A DNA stretch of 64,000 nucleotides from assembly GCF_000003815.2 (NCBI RefSeq), contig NC_049991.1:13947612-14011611 (forward strand), written 5' to 3'. Source of the stretch: Branchiostoma floridae. Its lineage: Eukaryota > Chordata > Leptocardii > Amphioxiformes > Branchiostomatidae. Every line of letters begins with the position of its first letter. Within the stretch, counting starts at the first letter, position 1. The notes under the pieces were generated by a model. It saw nothing but the letters and a program-made list of their open reading frames with translations, made no database searches and had not been told where the DNA came from. Made by a program: the position numbers and the translations under genes. Of this stretch, positions 37,729 to 49,064 are shown one piece after another.

Positions 37729-38524
37729 TCAAGTATTTGCCTTGGAACTTGTAGGGCCAAGTTCGATGTCTTCATTCCTGAGGTCCCCATTCCTCTTTTT
37801 GGAAGGCAAAAACAGGTCTACGATGAACTCGAAAAACTCGAGAACCGTCATCACGGAAACCCCCATCCACAGCCCCAGTTGACCACCGATGTCGCCAAGC
37901 AGATTAATCACCTGATCATGAAGAGATTCAACATAAGATATTTTCAGGGTTTTGATAATCAGTACTTAACCTAAATTGCGTGACAAGATCTCGAGCTCAG
38001 AATGTCAAGGGTAAAAGAAAATAATGTCGCCATGCTCGTAATGTTCACCCTGGCGCGTTAAAAAAGTTCAGAAAATATGGTACTGAGGGTTCCAGTGTGT
38101 GTAACGTAAGAATGACACGGATACCTCATATGCCGGGCTTTGGGAAATCTTGTCGTAATACAGACCCTCAAAGTAGATGGTGAGCTCCACAAAGTTAACA
38201 CTGCAGACAGAAGGGTCAGGTTTCTCATTCTTAAAGATTGCTGGTAACATGTATATTTTACTTATATTAAGCATTATTTTGATAGAAGAAACGGTGCAAA
38301 GTTATGAGACCTACGTACCCATATTTCAATGACTGTAGCAAGATATCATTGGAATTTTTGATAGCCATCTATTGTTACGTTGTCATAGGATTGAAGACTT
38401 GCAGTTTAGGAAGAGTTTAAAGCTAAATGGGCTGATGAAGTATAAGAAGATACCTTGCTTCCTCTGCTGACAGCTTCTGGATCTTGGGGTTGTCCATTTT
38501 CTTGAGCTCTTCAATAAATTGTTC
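37729..38524 (-). CDS. ENaC-like: last ectodomain strands, TM2 and C-terminus
   Basis: Exons 38524-38454, 38200-38125 and 37911-37729. The first (EQFIEELKKMDNPKIQKLS) joins in phase 2 to the acceptor at 38200 (ctgtctgcag), giving VNFVELTIYFEGLYYDKISQ. The last exon starts VINLLGDIGGQLGLWMGVSV, the TM2/selectivity region, and ends LPSKKRNGDLRNEDIELG and a short Ser/Thr tail. No PY motif is visible. Confidence 0.85.
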
Positions 38525-41500
38525 CTGAGAAAAGTTTTTAGAATCAGATAAGGAAAATATTCTTTTGGACATACGTTGCACAAGCACACAGCAGCAGTCT
38601 GTCGTGGGGACTTGTAGCCGCTGTGTGGCGCTCCTACCTTATACACTACGGTTATATTGGAATAAACATGAATATATGTCCAAAACAAAACTGACGGTGT
38701 TCAAGCATGAAACCTTAGGAAAATTAAGTTTTTTTTAAGATAGCGCGTTTGTCACTAACGTCATGACATACGAGCGATCGCTGTTGTTTTTTATATCCGG
38801 AGTATTCGACGGCTGGTGCCCTCTCAAATGACTGGTCAATATGTAAATCAAACTTTTGCCAAACACCTGCTTTTTGTCTACCACTGCGTCACGAGGACAT
38901 CATCGCGATCGCTCGTATACACCTTTCTCACGCGGCGGCCATGATAGATCTAGAACGAGTTCAATGTGGCAAACAAAAGGCTGTCCATCATAATTAGCAG
39001 TTCGACCAATGGTAACCTGCCAATTAGGAAATCGACCAATAAGTGAATGGCTGCAAATTCGTTAAAAATTTGCATTATTATGTTTTTATTTTGCATCTCT
39101 TAAGGGACTATGGGGTCAGTCTACACTACTCTAAATTGCTACATCTTTCGGTGCATAACACTTCTTGTAATATTTATTATTCTATCTTATATCATGAAAA
39201 TGTGTGTGGTTTGGGGGAAAACTAAATGGGACCTGATTTTAGAAATAAGTTTTGTCTGTTTGCCTCATTGACCTCTTCTTCGATCTATCATGGCCGCCGC
39301 GTGAGAAAGGTGTATTAGGCCACAGCCCTTAACACACCATGGCTGTGACGTCACATCAGGCGTGCAGACGATACTGCTAGTAACGAGTATTGCCGCTATC
39401 CTACACCCTCGTGCAGTGTTTCGACTTATTTGAGATTTCTATGGATTCCAGGAGGCCACAGTGTATATAATGGTGAGTAAACTCGGGTTTGCCTGCACCG
39501 AAACATATGCACACTTTGAATGTTTACAGGGATATATGGGGAGGGGGACAGAGACCCATGACCTCCGTCATCCATATAATCAAATCAACCGTTGATGACC
39601 TGATGACAACAGAAAATGCGAACACCTATTTGTCAAACCTACCTTATAGGACGCAGATGGGAGTTCTGAGAAGCCAAAGGTTTGTCCAAAAACACTTTCC
39701 CTGAAAGATGCAGGATTTGTAAGCTATGTAGGATGTAGAAGATGTGCCTGGATGCTGTTATATTTACCATTGGTAATGTTGTGATCATACGAGGACTGAT
39801 AGCTTGGTACAGTATAGTACAGATTTTTCTGGTAAAACATTTTCTGGGATATCTGAGTGTGTGACACCATGATGATACATTACCGTAATGTACAACTGCG
39901 CAATCAAGTTTGATTTTGTAATATTAATGTAATCAAGGAGGTTAAGTAACTGTGTAAGATTACCATGGCCAGATAAATTGGCTGCACATTATTGTGATAG
40001 ACAAGTCTCAGCGAGCATCGATTTGACCGTAACCAAACCATACATCCACTTCTCCAAGTATTCTAATACATCACTTCAACTACATCCCGTTACTTTTCAC
40101 ACAACTGCGACACACACCAAACCAACAAACTAATAGCCCTTTTCACTGAGGTAAATAAAATTCAAACGATGAAATCCTCACTTGCAAGCCTCAGGACAAT
40201 CGCAGTCCAGCAAGTCTTTCCGGAGCGCGTCTCTTGTCTCCTTCAGGCACTCCGCTGTCTTTCCTAGTCAAACATCAATCCACATGAGCTTAAAATAACG
40301 TTATATCCGCAGTACAGGAAAGACGAGAAGAAATTCTGGTGACAAACTAAGTATGAATGGATGGATGGATGAATGAATGAATGAATGAATGAATGAATGA
40401 ATGAATGAATATGTGAATTGATGGGTGGATGGATGTGTGAACGAATGAGTGATTGGGTGAAAGAATGAATGAATGAGTGAAAGAGTGAGTAAATGAATGT
40501 GAGTGAGTGAATGAATGAATGAATGAATGAGTGAATGAATGAATAAGTGAGTGAATGAAATGATCGAGTGAGTGAATGGATGGATGAAAAACAAGCTACA
40601 TCAGGTGACATATTCTACCTACTGTTAGCAGGGTCGCACACCGCGGTCCCGTCCGGGACGGGCAGCCCTGCGTCAGCACACAGACAGTCCCGCACGACCG
40701 CGCGCTGGTAGCAGGTCTTCTGACACAGCACGGAGCTGTAGGCGTACGTGGTGCCGTACAGGTCGTACCTCTTCCCGGTGCCGTCCGTGCAGTCCCCGTA
40801 ATGTCCACCCAGGCGCTCGATCTCAGTCTGCGGAAACATGATTTCATTATTTCTGAGCTGGTGTTGAAACCGTTGAAAGTGTCAACACAGAACCTTTACA
40901 AATTTTTAAATTCTAGATTATACGATGACGATGTCCAATAGGTATGATTTTCTTTCTTTTTGAATTCGTTTCGTCTCTTTTCACGTTGAAAGGGTTTTGA
41001 GCATTGTAAATTAGCGATAACTCAGATCATCAGGTCTGACAGACGCTCATAGATTGATTGGTTGATTGATTTGATCGATCAATTGATTGATTGATTGATT
41101 GATTGATTGAGAAACACGATTTTCGAGCTCCAGACATTGTCTGATCATGAATACATAATGTACCAACATGAAACAACGAGCACAACTGAGACTCACTAGT
41201 GTAAGTCCCACAGACGAGCTGAAACCGGTAGCGACAGAAAACCCGGCCAGCGCAGGGAACGGCCGGTCAGCCTGGGTGTTGATAAGAACACGGACCCCGG
41301 AGGTCTCCGTGAGTACGGGCACGTACTCATCCTGCTCCACGTACAGAAGCACTTGTAGACCTGGATAATTGAAGAATATATCGTTGTGGAAGAAAATTGT
41401 GCTATCAATGTGAAATAAAGATCTTTACACACTCCTTCCCACCAAAAAGGAATAGGCGCGTAATCATCCCAAATGCACATGTACATGTAGGCCGATAAAA

Positions 41501-44264
41501 TTGACATACTCTAAGAAAATTGTAAAAGTCTGGTAAGAAACTCAACTAAGGCTTTCTGCATCTTCATTTCATAAAACTAGCGGACGTTGAAATTAGCTGA
41601 GATTTCTGACAATATTCACTTTATCTGATTTGTTTGTGTCAGTGTTTGTTTTACCTTGAGAGACTGGATCTTCCAACAGGCAGCTGTATATAATCCCGGA
41701 TCAGTTTTCAAATTCCATCCTTTGTTTTGAGGCTAGCTGCCCATAAAATGCAATCAATCTCTTTTTGATCTATGATTTTTGCTGACAGAATACTTCTCGC
41801 AAACATTGATGACAGACAAAAGGTGACACTAACCGTATAAGGGACCAGGCTGGGTAACATTTCGCAAGGGAATCTTCGATCCGTTGTTCGTAATCCCCTT
41901 ATTGAAGGTGAAGCAGTTTCCGTATTTTTCGTCAAGAAATTGGACGAAATTCCTACAAAAAGATAAAATGTGTAATACGCGTCGCAGAGGAATAATTCTA
42001 TCACTAGCTTTTAAAGCAGAAATACAAGAGCAGTTTTTTTAGATAGAATCACTGGACTGCGGTACGTTGGCGGCGTCGATACGTCCTACTGGATTTGTGT
42101 TAATTACAATGGAAATATATCGAAAATTAATGAACCCTCTGACATCATACATAAACTCTACATGCTGTACTGTGGTCTCTACTGGTGATGGATAAAAACG
42201 TACTTCCCTGAACACGGCCTTCCGTTGTATGTGCACTTCTGGATAAAGTCCTTCTTCTGATGGCCGAGTTGTTGTCGTTGGGTCTCGTTTTTATGGGCGA
42301 TCATTATGGTGAAGTTCTGCTCCATTTCAAAACCTTCATCGTAGTCGTAATAATCATATTCGTACTCGTATTCATAGTAGTAGCCATCGGCACTGGACTG
42401 TAAAATATGATATAAATTCTTTCTTTATCACTTTGGCAGTGTACGTTATCGTTAGGGCACCTATAATTCTTGGAATAGTCGACGGGCGTCTTTATTGTAG
42501 TGTGAAAATACTGAGTAAGGGTCTGGTCACATTCATCGTGCGACCATAGTACGATCGCAATGTGATCATGGGGGAACTCTTAGTATAGTCGTGCTTGTGT
42601 CGTTACAAAATCCAGTTGTCTTGCTATATTACAAAAAAGGGCTTTATAGTGGTTGGATCTGTCAATGTCTGCTTGAAAATTCAACGACGTCAAAATCGCA
42701 CAACCCAGAACGAATGTGTCGCGCTTGAACGCAAGCAGGCCGAATATTCACCTGATACTTGCCAAATATAAAAGAATGTGTAAACAGCCAGTGAAATATT
42801 AGGACATGAATCCTAGTATTGTCTTCAACTCTTTAAAACGTTGGTGTGAAAATTAGGCAAGGTAGCTATTTTTCACAGTACATGCATTTCTTATATTGTT
42901 TCAGATGTATGCTTGATTGTTGTTTAGTGCTGTATTATGAAGAGATGTCAAACTGACTCGGCTGGTAAATACTGAATAATTTACGACATCACATAAAGCA
43001 GACGCCCATTTCAAGGTTAAAGAAAAAAACGCTGACGTGTCTGAGATATTGTCAGAGTAATGCAAACCGACAAGCCAACAACCCAAAGCTCAGAGAACAA
43101 CAATGTTAATGGCGTAGAATAGATCCTGTGAACCGAGACATGATCTCAGTTAAGTGGTATCTCACTGCACTTGGGGCAACGGTGCGGCACTGCGGGGTTT
43201 GAAAGATTACTCAACGAATTTCAGAGATAAAAAACGAATTTTCTTACGTTTTGTGTATGTTATTGTCTTCTAAGCCATACTTTTACGTATTGCGCAACAT
43301 CTAAATTATTTAAAAAAATAACACAACAGTGCCACAGTGAACGAACCCTGCAGTGCCGCACCGTTGCCTCAAGTTCAGTGAGATACCACCTTTAGGCTGC
43401 AAATGGGAGCGGTTTGACCTTTTTGAAAATTCGAACGAAGCCAAAATAACGTGGAATGATTTCTCTTTGTATAACTATTAGTACAATTAATTGTTTGAAG
43501 CGGAAGTGCTTTCATGTGATATAAGTGTAGAAATACGGCATTGCTATCACACTATTTGCTTCTTTATGATCATGAGTCGGCAAAGTGTCAGTTCGTCGCA
43601 TGTAAACAGCTTGTTTTTTTAATCTTTTCCCCATGCAAACACAAAACTTGTGAAAAACGCCGACTACTAATGATTACCCCAGAGGAAATAGCACAGTAAA
43701 GCTGATTGAAGCAGTAAATGTTTTGTCATATCATGCGCCATCATAAGATACTATGTTTTTTTTCTTGCAAACTATTTCTTACTTACCGAGTTGGACTGAG
43801 ACGTAGACACATTTCCCGACTCAGTGGGCGCGGGTGTAGGCAAGACGTCCCGTTTCTTCCGTGGTATATCCGAGGTGGGCGATGGATCGTCACTGTCCAC
43901 ACCCAAGAACCCTCTGAACTCCCTGGGGAGTTTGGAAGCGCGTACCGGATTCAGGTTACAGACAGTGACAGCCGGGAACGGCAGAGATGCGAACTTGATG
44001 TCGATCGAGGTGGTAACCGGGTAGGAGAAGTACCGCTGCAGCATGAGACTGAAGTTGTACAGGAAGTACGCGAACGACGCCAAAAAGATGATGCCCCAGA
44101 CGATGCGGCGAAAGCGCGACTTCGCGGTCACTGTCTTCGGGATGCCGTGGGCGGTGGTCTCCTCGCGAAAATTAGACCAAAGTCTCGCCGGAGTTTCTCC
44201 CACGTCCTCAGGAAGAGGCCGATCATCGACAGGTGTAGCTAGCAAAGGCAACGAGAATCCATCA
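37729..44264 (-). CDS. DEG/ENaC/ASIC-family sodium channel subunit
   Basis: Nine exons: 44264-43787, 42397-42204, 41952-41834, 41360-41197, 40827-40623, 40263-40182, 38524-38454, 38200-38125, 37911-37729. They encode about 520 residues with the family layout: cytoplasmic N-terminus with the HG gating motif (TTAHGIPK), TM1, Cys-rich extracellular domain, TM2 with the GxS filter (GVS in LGLWMGVSVMTVLEFFE), and a short charged C-terminus. These channels pass Na+ in trimers at the plasma membrane; ligand or force gating varies by member and cannot be told here. Two pieces are missing: the exon with the start codon (the 44264 acceptor needs a phase-2 upstream exon) and a short exon expected between 40182 and 38524 with the Tyr...Trp-Pro region. 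Confidence 0.88.
38920..39312. mobile_element. 393-bp foldback element with perfect arms, TA-flanked
   Basis: Two 33-base arms (38918-38950 and 39282-39314, counting the TA) are exact reverse complements, beginning CACCTTTCTCACGCGGCGGCC. TA stands on both sides. Core is AT-rich without coding capacity. Lies in an intron of the sodium-channel gene, in the stretch where one expected exon was not found. Confidence 0.75.
40182..41952 (-). CDS. ENaC-like: Cys-rich ectodomain exons
   Basis: Exons 41952-41834 (NFVQFLDEKYGNCFTFN), 41360-41197 (LQVLLYVEQDEYVPV, GVRVLINTQ), 40827-40623 (HYGDCTDG, CQKTCYQRAVVRDCLC, GTAVCDP) and 40263-40182 (CLKETRDALRKDLLDCDCPEAC). The order and Cys spacing match the finger, thumb and palm elements of the ASIC/ENaC ectodomain. 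Phases 2-1, 1-0, 0-1 and 1-2 chain correctly. Confidence 0.85.
40353..40588. repeat. GAAT/GGAT tetranucleotide repeat
   Basis: Degenerate tandem tetranucleotides (GAAT, GGAT, GAGT) in an intron of the sodium-channel gene. The apparent His/Ser-rich frames across it are not genes. Confidence 0.9.
41051..41110. repeat. GATT tetranucleotide repeat
   Basis: Tandem GATT units in an intron of the sodium-channel gene. Confidence 0.85.
42204..42397 (-). CDS. ENaC-like: Tyr/acidic insertion and ectodomain
   Basis: Phase 0-2 exon. Starts SSADGYYYEYEYEYDYYDYD, an unusual run alternating Tyr with Glu/Asp, then MEQNFTIMIAHKNETQR and KDFIQKCTYNGRPCS, the family's Cys pair. Two N-glycosylation sequons (NFT, NET) are visible. 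Confidence 0.82.
42515..42726. mobile_element. possible degenerate copy of the CGATCG foldback family
   Basis: GGTCTGGTCACATTCATCGTGCGAC on the left and a complementary GTGTCGCGC region on the right recall the ends of the 27623 and 48165 elements, but the core has diverged. Only the general form supports it. Confidence 0.35.
43154..43393. mobile_element. foldback MITE-like element, copy 2
   Basis: Arms GGTATCTCACTGCACTTGGG and the complementary GTTCAGTGAGATACCACC enclose a core shared, in inverted orientation, with the element at 1284-1514. Intron of the sodium-channel gene. Confidence 0.75.
43787..44264 (-). CDS. ENaC-like: HG motif, TM1 and start of ectodomain
   Basis: Phase 2-0 exon after a gttgactatag acceptor. 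Reads LWSNFREETTAHGIPKTV, then TM1 (IVWGIIFLASFAYFLYNF), then the family signature FPAVTVCNLNPVRASKL. Near the end PRKKRDVLP is a furin-like multibasic site in the region where ENaC subunits are proteolytically activated. Donor TCG|gtaagt. Confidence 0.88.
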
Positions 44265-45208
44265 CTATAGTCAACAACAAAACAACAAAACGACGGTATG
44301 CCCAGAAACTACCATATTGGCATTACTATTCGTTGTCTAATCTCAGTGTATGTTGACAAGTATGGTCTGATAGTCAAATAGATTTTGTGTTTCACAAGGA
44401 CACTACCATTAAAGGCAATATTGTTTTCAACACAAACAGTCCTAAACAATGTGATAAAGTTGACTGCTTAGGGAAAATGCACGACCAAAATGTACAGTTA
44501 TGACCACTTGGATATAGAGCGAACAGCGCCACAAGCAAGGTCCATGATATAATTCCCTTGCTACAAAATAACAGTAAATGTAAAAAAAAAAAGCTTAATG
44601 ATGACGATAAACGACTAGCGGTCCATGTTAAACTAAAGTTTACCCAGCTGTTGTTATGACAATAGGAATGCCTACCTTTGGAATTGATATCCATGGTACA
44701 AGAGGAGCAAAAACGGGTCCGCTTAGATCTTCTACTGCAAGGCCTGCTTCACATCTGAGAACTGAATTATCTAGTACAAACTTGGCTCAGAACCTATTTG
44801 TTTTCTCCAATTTAAAGGACTGGTGTCCTCACGGGACCCTACCATCTTTGGCAATAACCTGGTTATTTTCTGCACTTGACACACTTAACACAGAATAATT
44901 TGATTAGATTCAGCTCACCATTACACAGCGAAAATGTCTCGGGGTTACATGACATCGCTGCCATGTAATGGGACCATTATAGAAATCATTTGAAATCAAA
45001 TAAAAGAGTTGCAAAGTTCAGTGGCAATGGGTATAATTTATTGCTGTCGTCGCTGGTGCACAGTTCAAGCTGATGTGTATCTAACTAACTCTAGGTCTGT
45101 ATGTGGATGTGTATCATCATTATGAATGAGGTACCAGACTTTAGGTGCATCACAGCCAACTTTCACAGCCAAATGTGACGTGGATTAAACAGAAATGATG
45201 GGAAAGGA

Positions 45209-45480
45209 ACACACACGCACACACATGCACACACAGACAGACACACACACACACACGCACTCAGACACACTGTACACGCACACACACAAACGCGCGCGCG
45301 CACACACACACACACACGCACACAGACACACACACGCACTCAGACACACACATACACGCACACACGCGCGCGCGCGCGCACACACACACGCACACAGACA
45401 CAGACACACACACACACAAAGACAGACACATACACACACATGTATACACACACACACACGTATACACACACACACACACA
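45209..45480. repeat. CA-type microsatellite with CG patches
   Basis: About 270 bases of (CA)n with CACG, CAGA and (CG)n interruptions. Alternating purine-pyrimidine sequence of this length can adopt Z-DNA. ORFs in it are artefacts of low complexity. Confidence 0.95.
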
Positions 45481-46505
45481 TCGGTCTATTTCAAATATTG
45501 GTGACATGTAAAATAATTGAATAAATATCATTTCAACAGCATTTTGGACCATATTTTATTGTCTTAACATCTATTACATATTGATGTATTGCCATGCTTG
45601 TCTGGTTGTGATAAGCTATGAGTGGCATTAATTGGATATAAAGGAAACATAAGTCACATGTACTGATTGCTACATACACGCGCAAGTCGAGTTCCTGTTG
45701 TATACTGATGATTAGCTAGACCGTGAATGAATCGAATACTTTCTACAAACTGTAAGGATTACATATTTTAGGAAACAAATGAAAACTGTACCTTAGATAA
45801 AGAACTTTTTGTATGATGTTTATTTTTATCAACTGTAATTTCTGATGCCATGTTGATTAAAAGTTATAGTTTTCGGTCATATTACAATCAAAACTCAATT
45901 CTATATTCGATGTATTTACATATGGTATATCCATGGATGTATGAGATAAACGTTATACGGTTATACATATATGAAGAATATATTATCTAATCCTTATTCT
46001 GTTACATAATGTCAATCTTTGCATCATGCCTTTTGAATGTACAAATCAGTTGAAACCGAACGAAACTGTAACTTAATATCTTAATGATAGTGTCCTCTTT
46101 ATGTACAACTTGACAAGTCTTTTCGATTAATCTTATCAACTATCATATCATAAACTGCCTTCCAATGAAACAAATGAGTCTCTTACTGCATATTTAACCT
46201 CACGGACGGGTGACGTCACTAAAAGCTCAAACTCACCAGGGGGCTTGAATGCACTCATGTACTGTAAAAGTGGGAAAAGTGTGCAGTGGTTTTATATCCT
46301 GGCTATTTATATCCTCGCAGTTTCGCAATACACCGCAAACATTCACCCCTCACAGTAAAGAAAACGCATCTTAGTTTTAACCCATAACTTAAAACCCAAT
46401 GCAACTCTCCATTTTCTCCCAACCGTGAAATCAAACTTTGTTAACATTTCATCTTTTACAGTATTTGATGCTGGCTGTGTGCTCTCCGCACCACTTCCAC
46501 AAGTA

Positions 46506-46506
<1 letters not shown>

Positions 46507-46558
<52 letters not shown>
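46507..46558. repeat. TA microsatellite
   Basis: About 26 uninterrupted TA units. Confidence 0.95.
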
Positions 46559-46560
<2 letters not shown>

Positions 46561-47004
46561 GTACAATCACAAGGAGAAATTAAGGTTTGATGCTATCGCT
46601 GCTTTGTCTGCAGTTTAAATTAGTTCAATAAAATTTCAAAATGGAAACATGAAATGATATCACTGCTAACCAGATGATAAATTCATGGACGCTTAGATGA
46701 TAACATATTTAGCTATACTTTGAAGCAGAACAGACAACAGTTTCTTACTAACTATATACATATTTCAGAACATGTAACTCTTTTAACATCCATCAAAGCC
46801 GTCAATTCAAATGACTCTTAACATAATATAAAAGCAGATCTATCGCTGGCGGGCAGGCAGTTAGTGTGCTTTATCTATGTACCAAAATTTCAATCTCAAT
46901 TTGTCTGATATTGGTTAGCAAATGGCGATAGTTTCGGTATATGAATACTGTCTGCTCGCCACCGGTAGATCTACTTGGAGATTATCTTTACAGTCATTTG
47001 TTGC

Positions 47005-49064
47005 CTACGCCTCGCTTTCATAGGTAGGCACAGTGGCTTGGCCACGGTCAGGCAGGAGATACTTAGCCCGTCTCCCACGAGGTGAGCGTTTCGTATCCTT
47101 CTGGCGGGCGGGCGGGTTCCTTCCCTCCGCCTCCCCGAGTCGGTGTTCCCTCATCATGGCCACCGTGCCCAGGATGACCGCCGCCGTGACGTTGAAGATG
47201 AGGAACACCATGGTGCAGGAGAAGCTGAAGATGTACAGCGGTCCCAGAATGCCTTTGTTCAATGCCAACCAATCCACGTCGTTCTTCTTCCAGAACATCA
47301 GCAGCAGAGTCGCGCTGGTGTCGGGCAGGGACTTGTACCCCTTCAGATAAGGGCTGAACAGGAGGGCCCCTGGAGGGAATTAGTGGAGAGAAATGAACTG
47401 TATAAGGTTATAATTATACGAAGCCAATTTCCTAATTTCATACACCTAAGTTCTGTAAAAAAAATTCATATTCCTAATGCAACTAGACAAAACATCGATC
47501 ATAAAACATTTCTGCTCTTTTATCTCCACTACAAAAGAAAAGCGAGAAGTTAGATTTATCCAGCAATAGTCTCATTTTGTATCTGTGAACTGTATTTTTT
47601 CAACATGTCTAAGTGACCTGTACTTAGCCCGGTGTGGCAAAAATGTGCAATAAAGTTCTTCATTCAATAAAAGCTAGCATTCGTGATCTGTAACTAGTAG
47701 CCCACTGTGTTCTGCTGCTGCAGTGGTCTGAACACTCTGCAGCTGCAATCAGTCATTCTTCGACTCTCTCCACTTCATCCTGTTCATCGCGAGCTTCCTT
47801 AGCTCCCATAGTTTTCATTAGTTTTCTTTCTTTTCATGATCTGTAAATGCCTTTGAATTCGCGGTGATTTGATTTCGCGCTAAGGAGGACATGTACTGAT
47901 GTTGTGCGGTTGTTCAAATTTCGCGATAGCCCTATAGTCACAACGCCGATTGTTTTGGGTTCGCGGTGAAGCTGTTACCACACAACCACAACATAAAACC
48001 ACCGCTAACGAAAAATATGGAGTTGCAAAAAATGTCTATATTGAAAGAACATTGCCATTGGGCTCCCGTGGTTCATTTGGACCTTTTCCATAAAGCCAAG
48101 CTATGCATGTCATCCATGACTACCTGTAAATTGCACCCATCGTTGTGGCCCGATCGCCGCAGTATAATGACCACATAGACAAAGGTCGTGCGATCGTCGT
48201 ACGATTCTGATGCCATAGGATTTTCAAGCAGGCCGTGACAGAACCAACCACCCGCATGGATCCAAAACACCATTGACAGTTGAAATTTGCAAGACACGTA
48301 CATGGCTGTCCTCCCAAATACCCGAAGGTAGCGATCGTTTGACGATATCGCGATCGCACTACCTGTGTGACCACGCCCTGTATAAGGACTACATGACTTA
48401 CCTAACATGCTGTACCCAGCAATCAGCGTCAGGAACATGATCAGGTATCCCAGCATCTGGCCTGCCCAGCGGTGAGCTTGTTCTGTAAATAAGGGGCATC
48501 ACATCAGTAGAGCAACGACATCTCACTGAGTTCACCCAAAGCTAGACAACCGCTCCATAAAACGTAGCTGTCGATTTCTACTGTAAAAGATTGCATTCTC
48601 CAAGCAGAGGTTTAGGTCGGGGGCTAGCAGTGGTCGTGATTTTGCAATTTTTAAGGGCTGTCTCTCACTCTCTGTCCCTCTATCTCCCTGTCTCTGTCTG
48701 TCTGTCTGTCTGTCTGTCTGCCTGTCTGTCTGTCTCTCTCTGTCTCTGTCTCTCTCTCTTTCTCTCTCTCTGCGCATTAAAAAAAGACCACTACCAGACC
48801 CTCCCCCAGATAGCTTCCAGTGAGATCAATCTATAGAGATTTGTATATGTTAGAACACACAAACACACAGTCAATCTGTGCATAGTGTCTTCCTCACATA
48901 GTTCCCATCCTTACCAGTGAAGAGCTCGATGCGGGCGCTGATCTTGTCCAGATCTAGGAAGCGGCACAGCCTCAGCACGGTGAAGCACACCAGAGCACCC
49001 ACGGCGTTCACGAAGTGCTCGCTCACTTGTGCGGCCTGATCAAGGTCTATGAAGCTTCTATCCA
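47005..49064 (-). CDS. polycystin-like exons 22-24: TM9-TM11 and C-terminus
   Basis: Exons 49064-48915 (SFIDLDQAAQVSEHFVNAV, CFTVLRLCRFLDLD), 48482-48402 (WAGQMLGYLIMFLTLIAGYS) and 47369-47005 (GYKSLPDTSATLLLMFWKK, LYIFSFSCTMVFLIFNVTAA). The tail is about 50 residues, Arg/Lys-rich (KDTKRSPRGRRAKYLLPDRG) and ends YESEA; no coiled coil or EF hand is seen. Confidence 0.88.

Larger units (their letters stand above)
44265..47004. other. region between the two minus-strand genes; repeats, no gene seen
   Basis: Should contain the first exon and promoter of the sodium-channel gene and the 3' UTR of the polycystin gene. No family-like frame was found. It holds a CA/CG microsatellite (45209-45480) and a TA microsatellite (46507-46558). 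Confidence 0.45.

Noticed and set aside
38201..38250. Longer ENaC exon starting at the ttaccag acceptor (AIFKNEKPDPSVCS)
   Set aside because: Needs phase 1 from the preceding exon; the internal ctgtctgcag acceptor fits phase 2 and gives the family sequence.
39440..39480. Minus-strand sequence reading VYSPLYTLWPPG as the missing ENaC exon
   Set aside because: Has an acceptor but no donor before an in-frame stop, and spacing to the Cys does not fit well.
40264..40611. His/Ser/Phe-rich minus frame
   Set aside because: Translation of the GAAT tetranucleotide repeat inside an intron.
44676..44694. MDINSK with a gtaggc donor as first exon of the ENaC-like gene
   Set aside because: Ends in phase 1, but the acceptor at 44264 needs phase 2; joining gives an early stop.
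45185..45552. Cys/Val- and Thr/His-rich frames in the CA repeat
   Set aside because: Translation of a microsatellite in different frames.
48532..48836. Arg/Glu- and Ser/Leu-rich frames around 48.6-48.8 kb
   Set aside because: CTGT/CT microsatellite.
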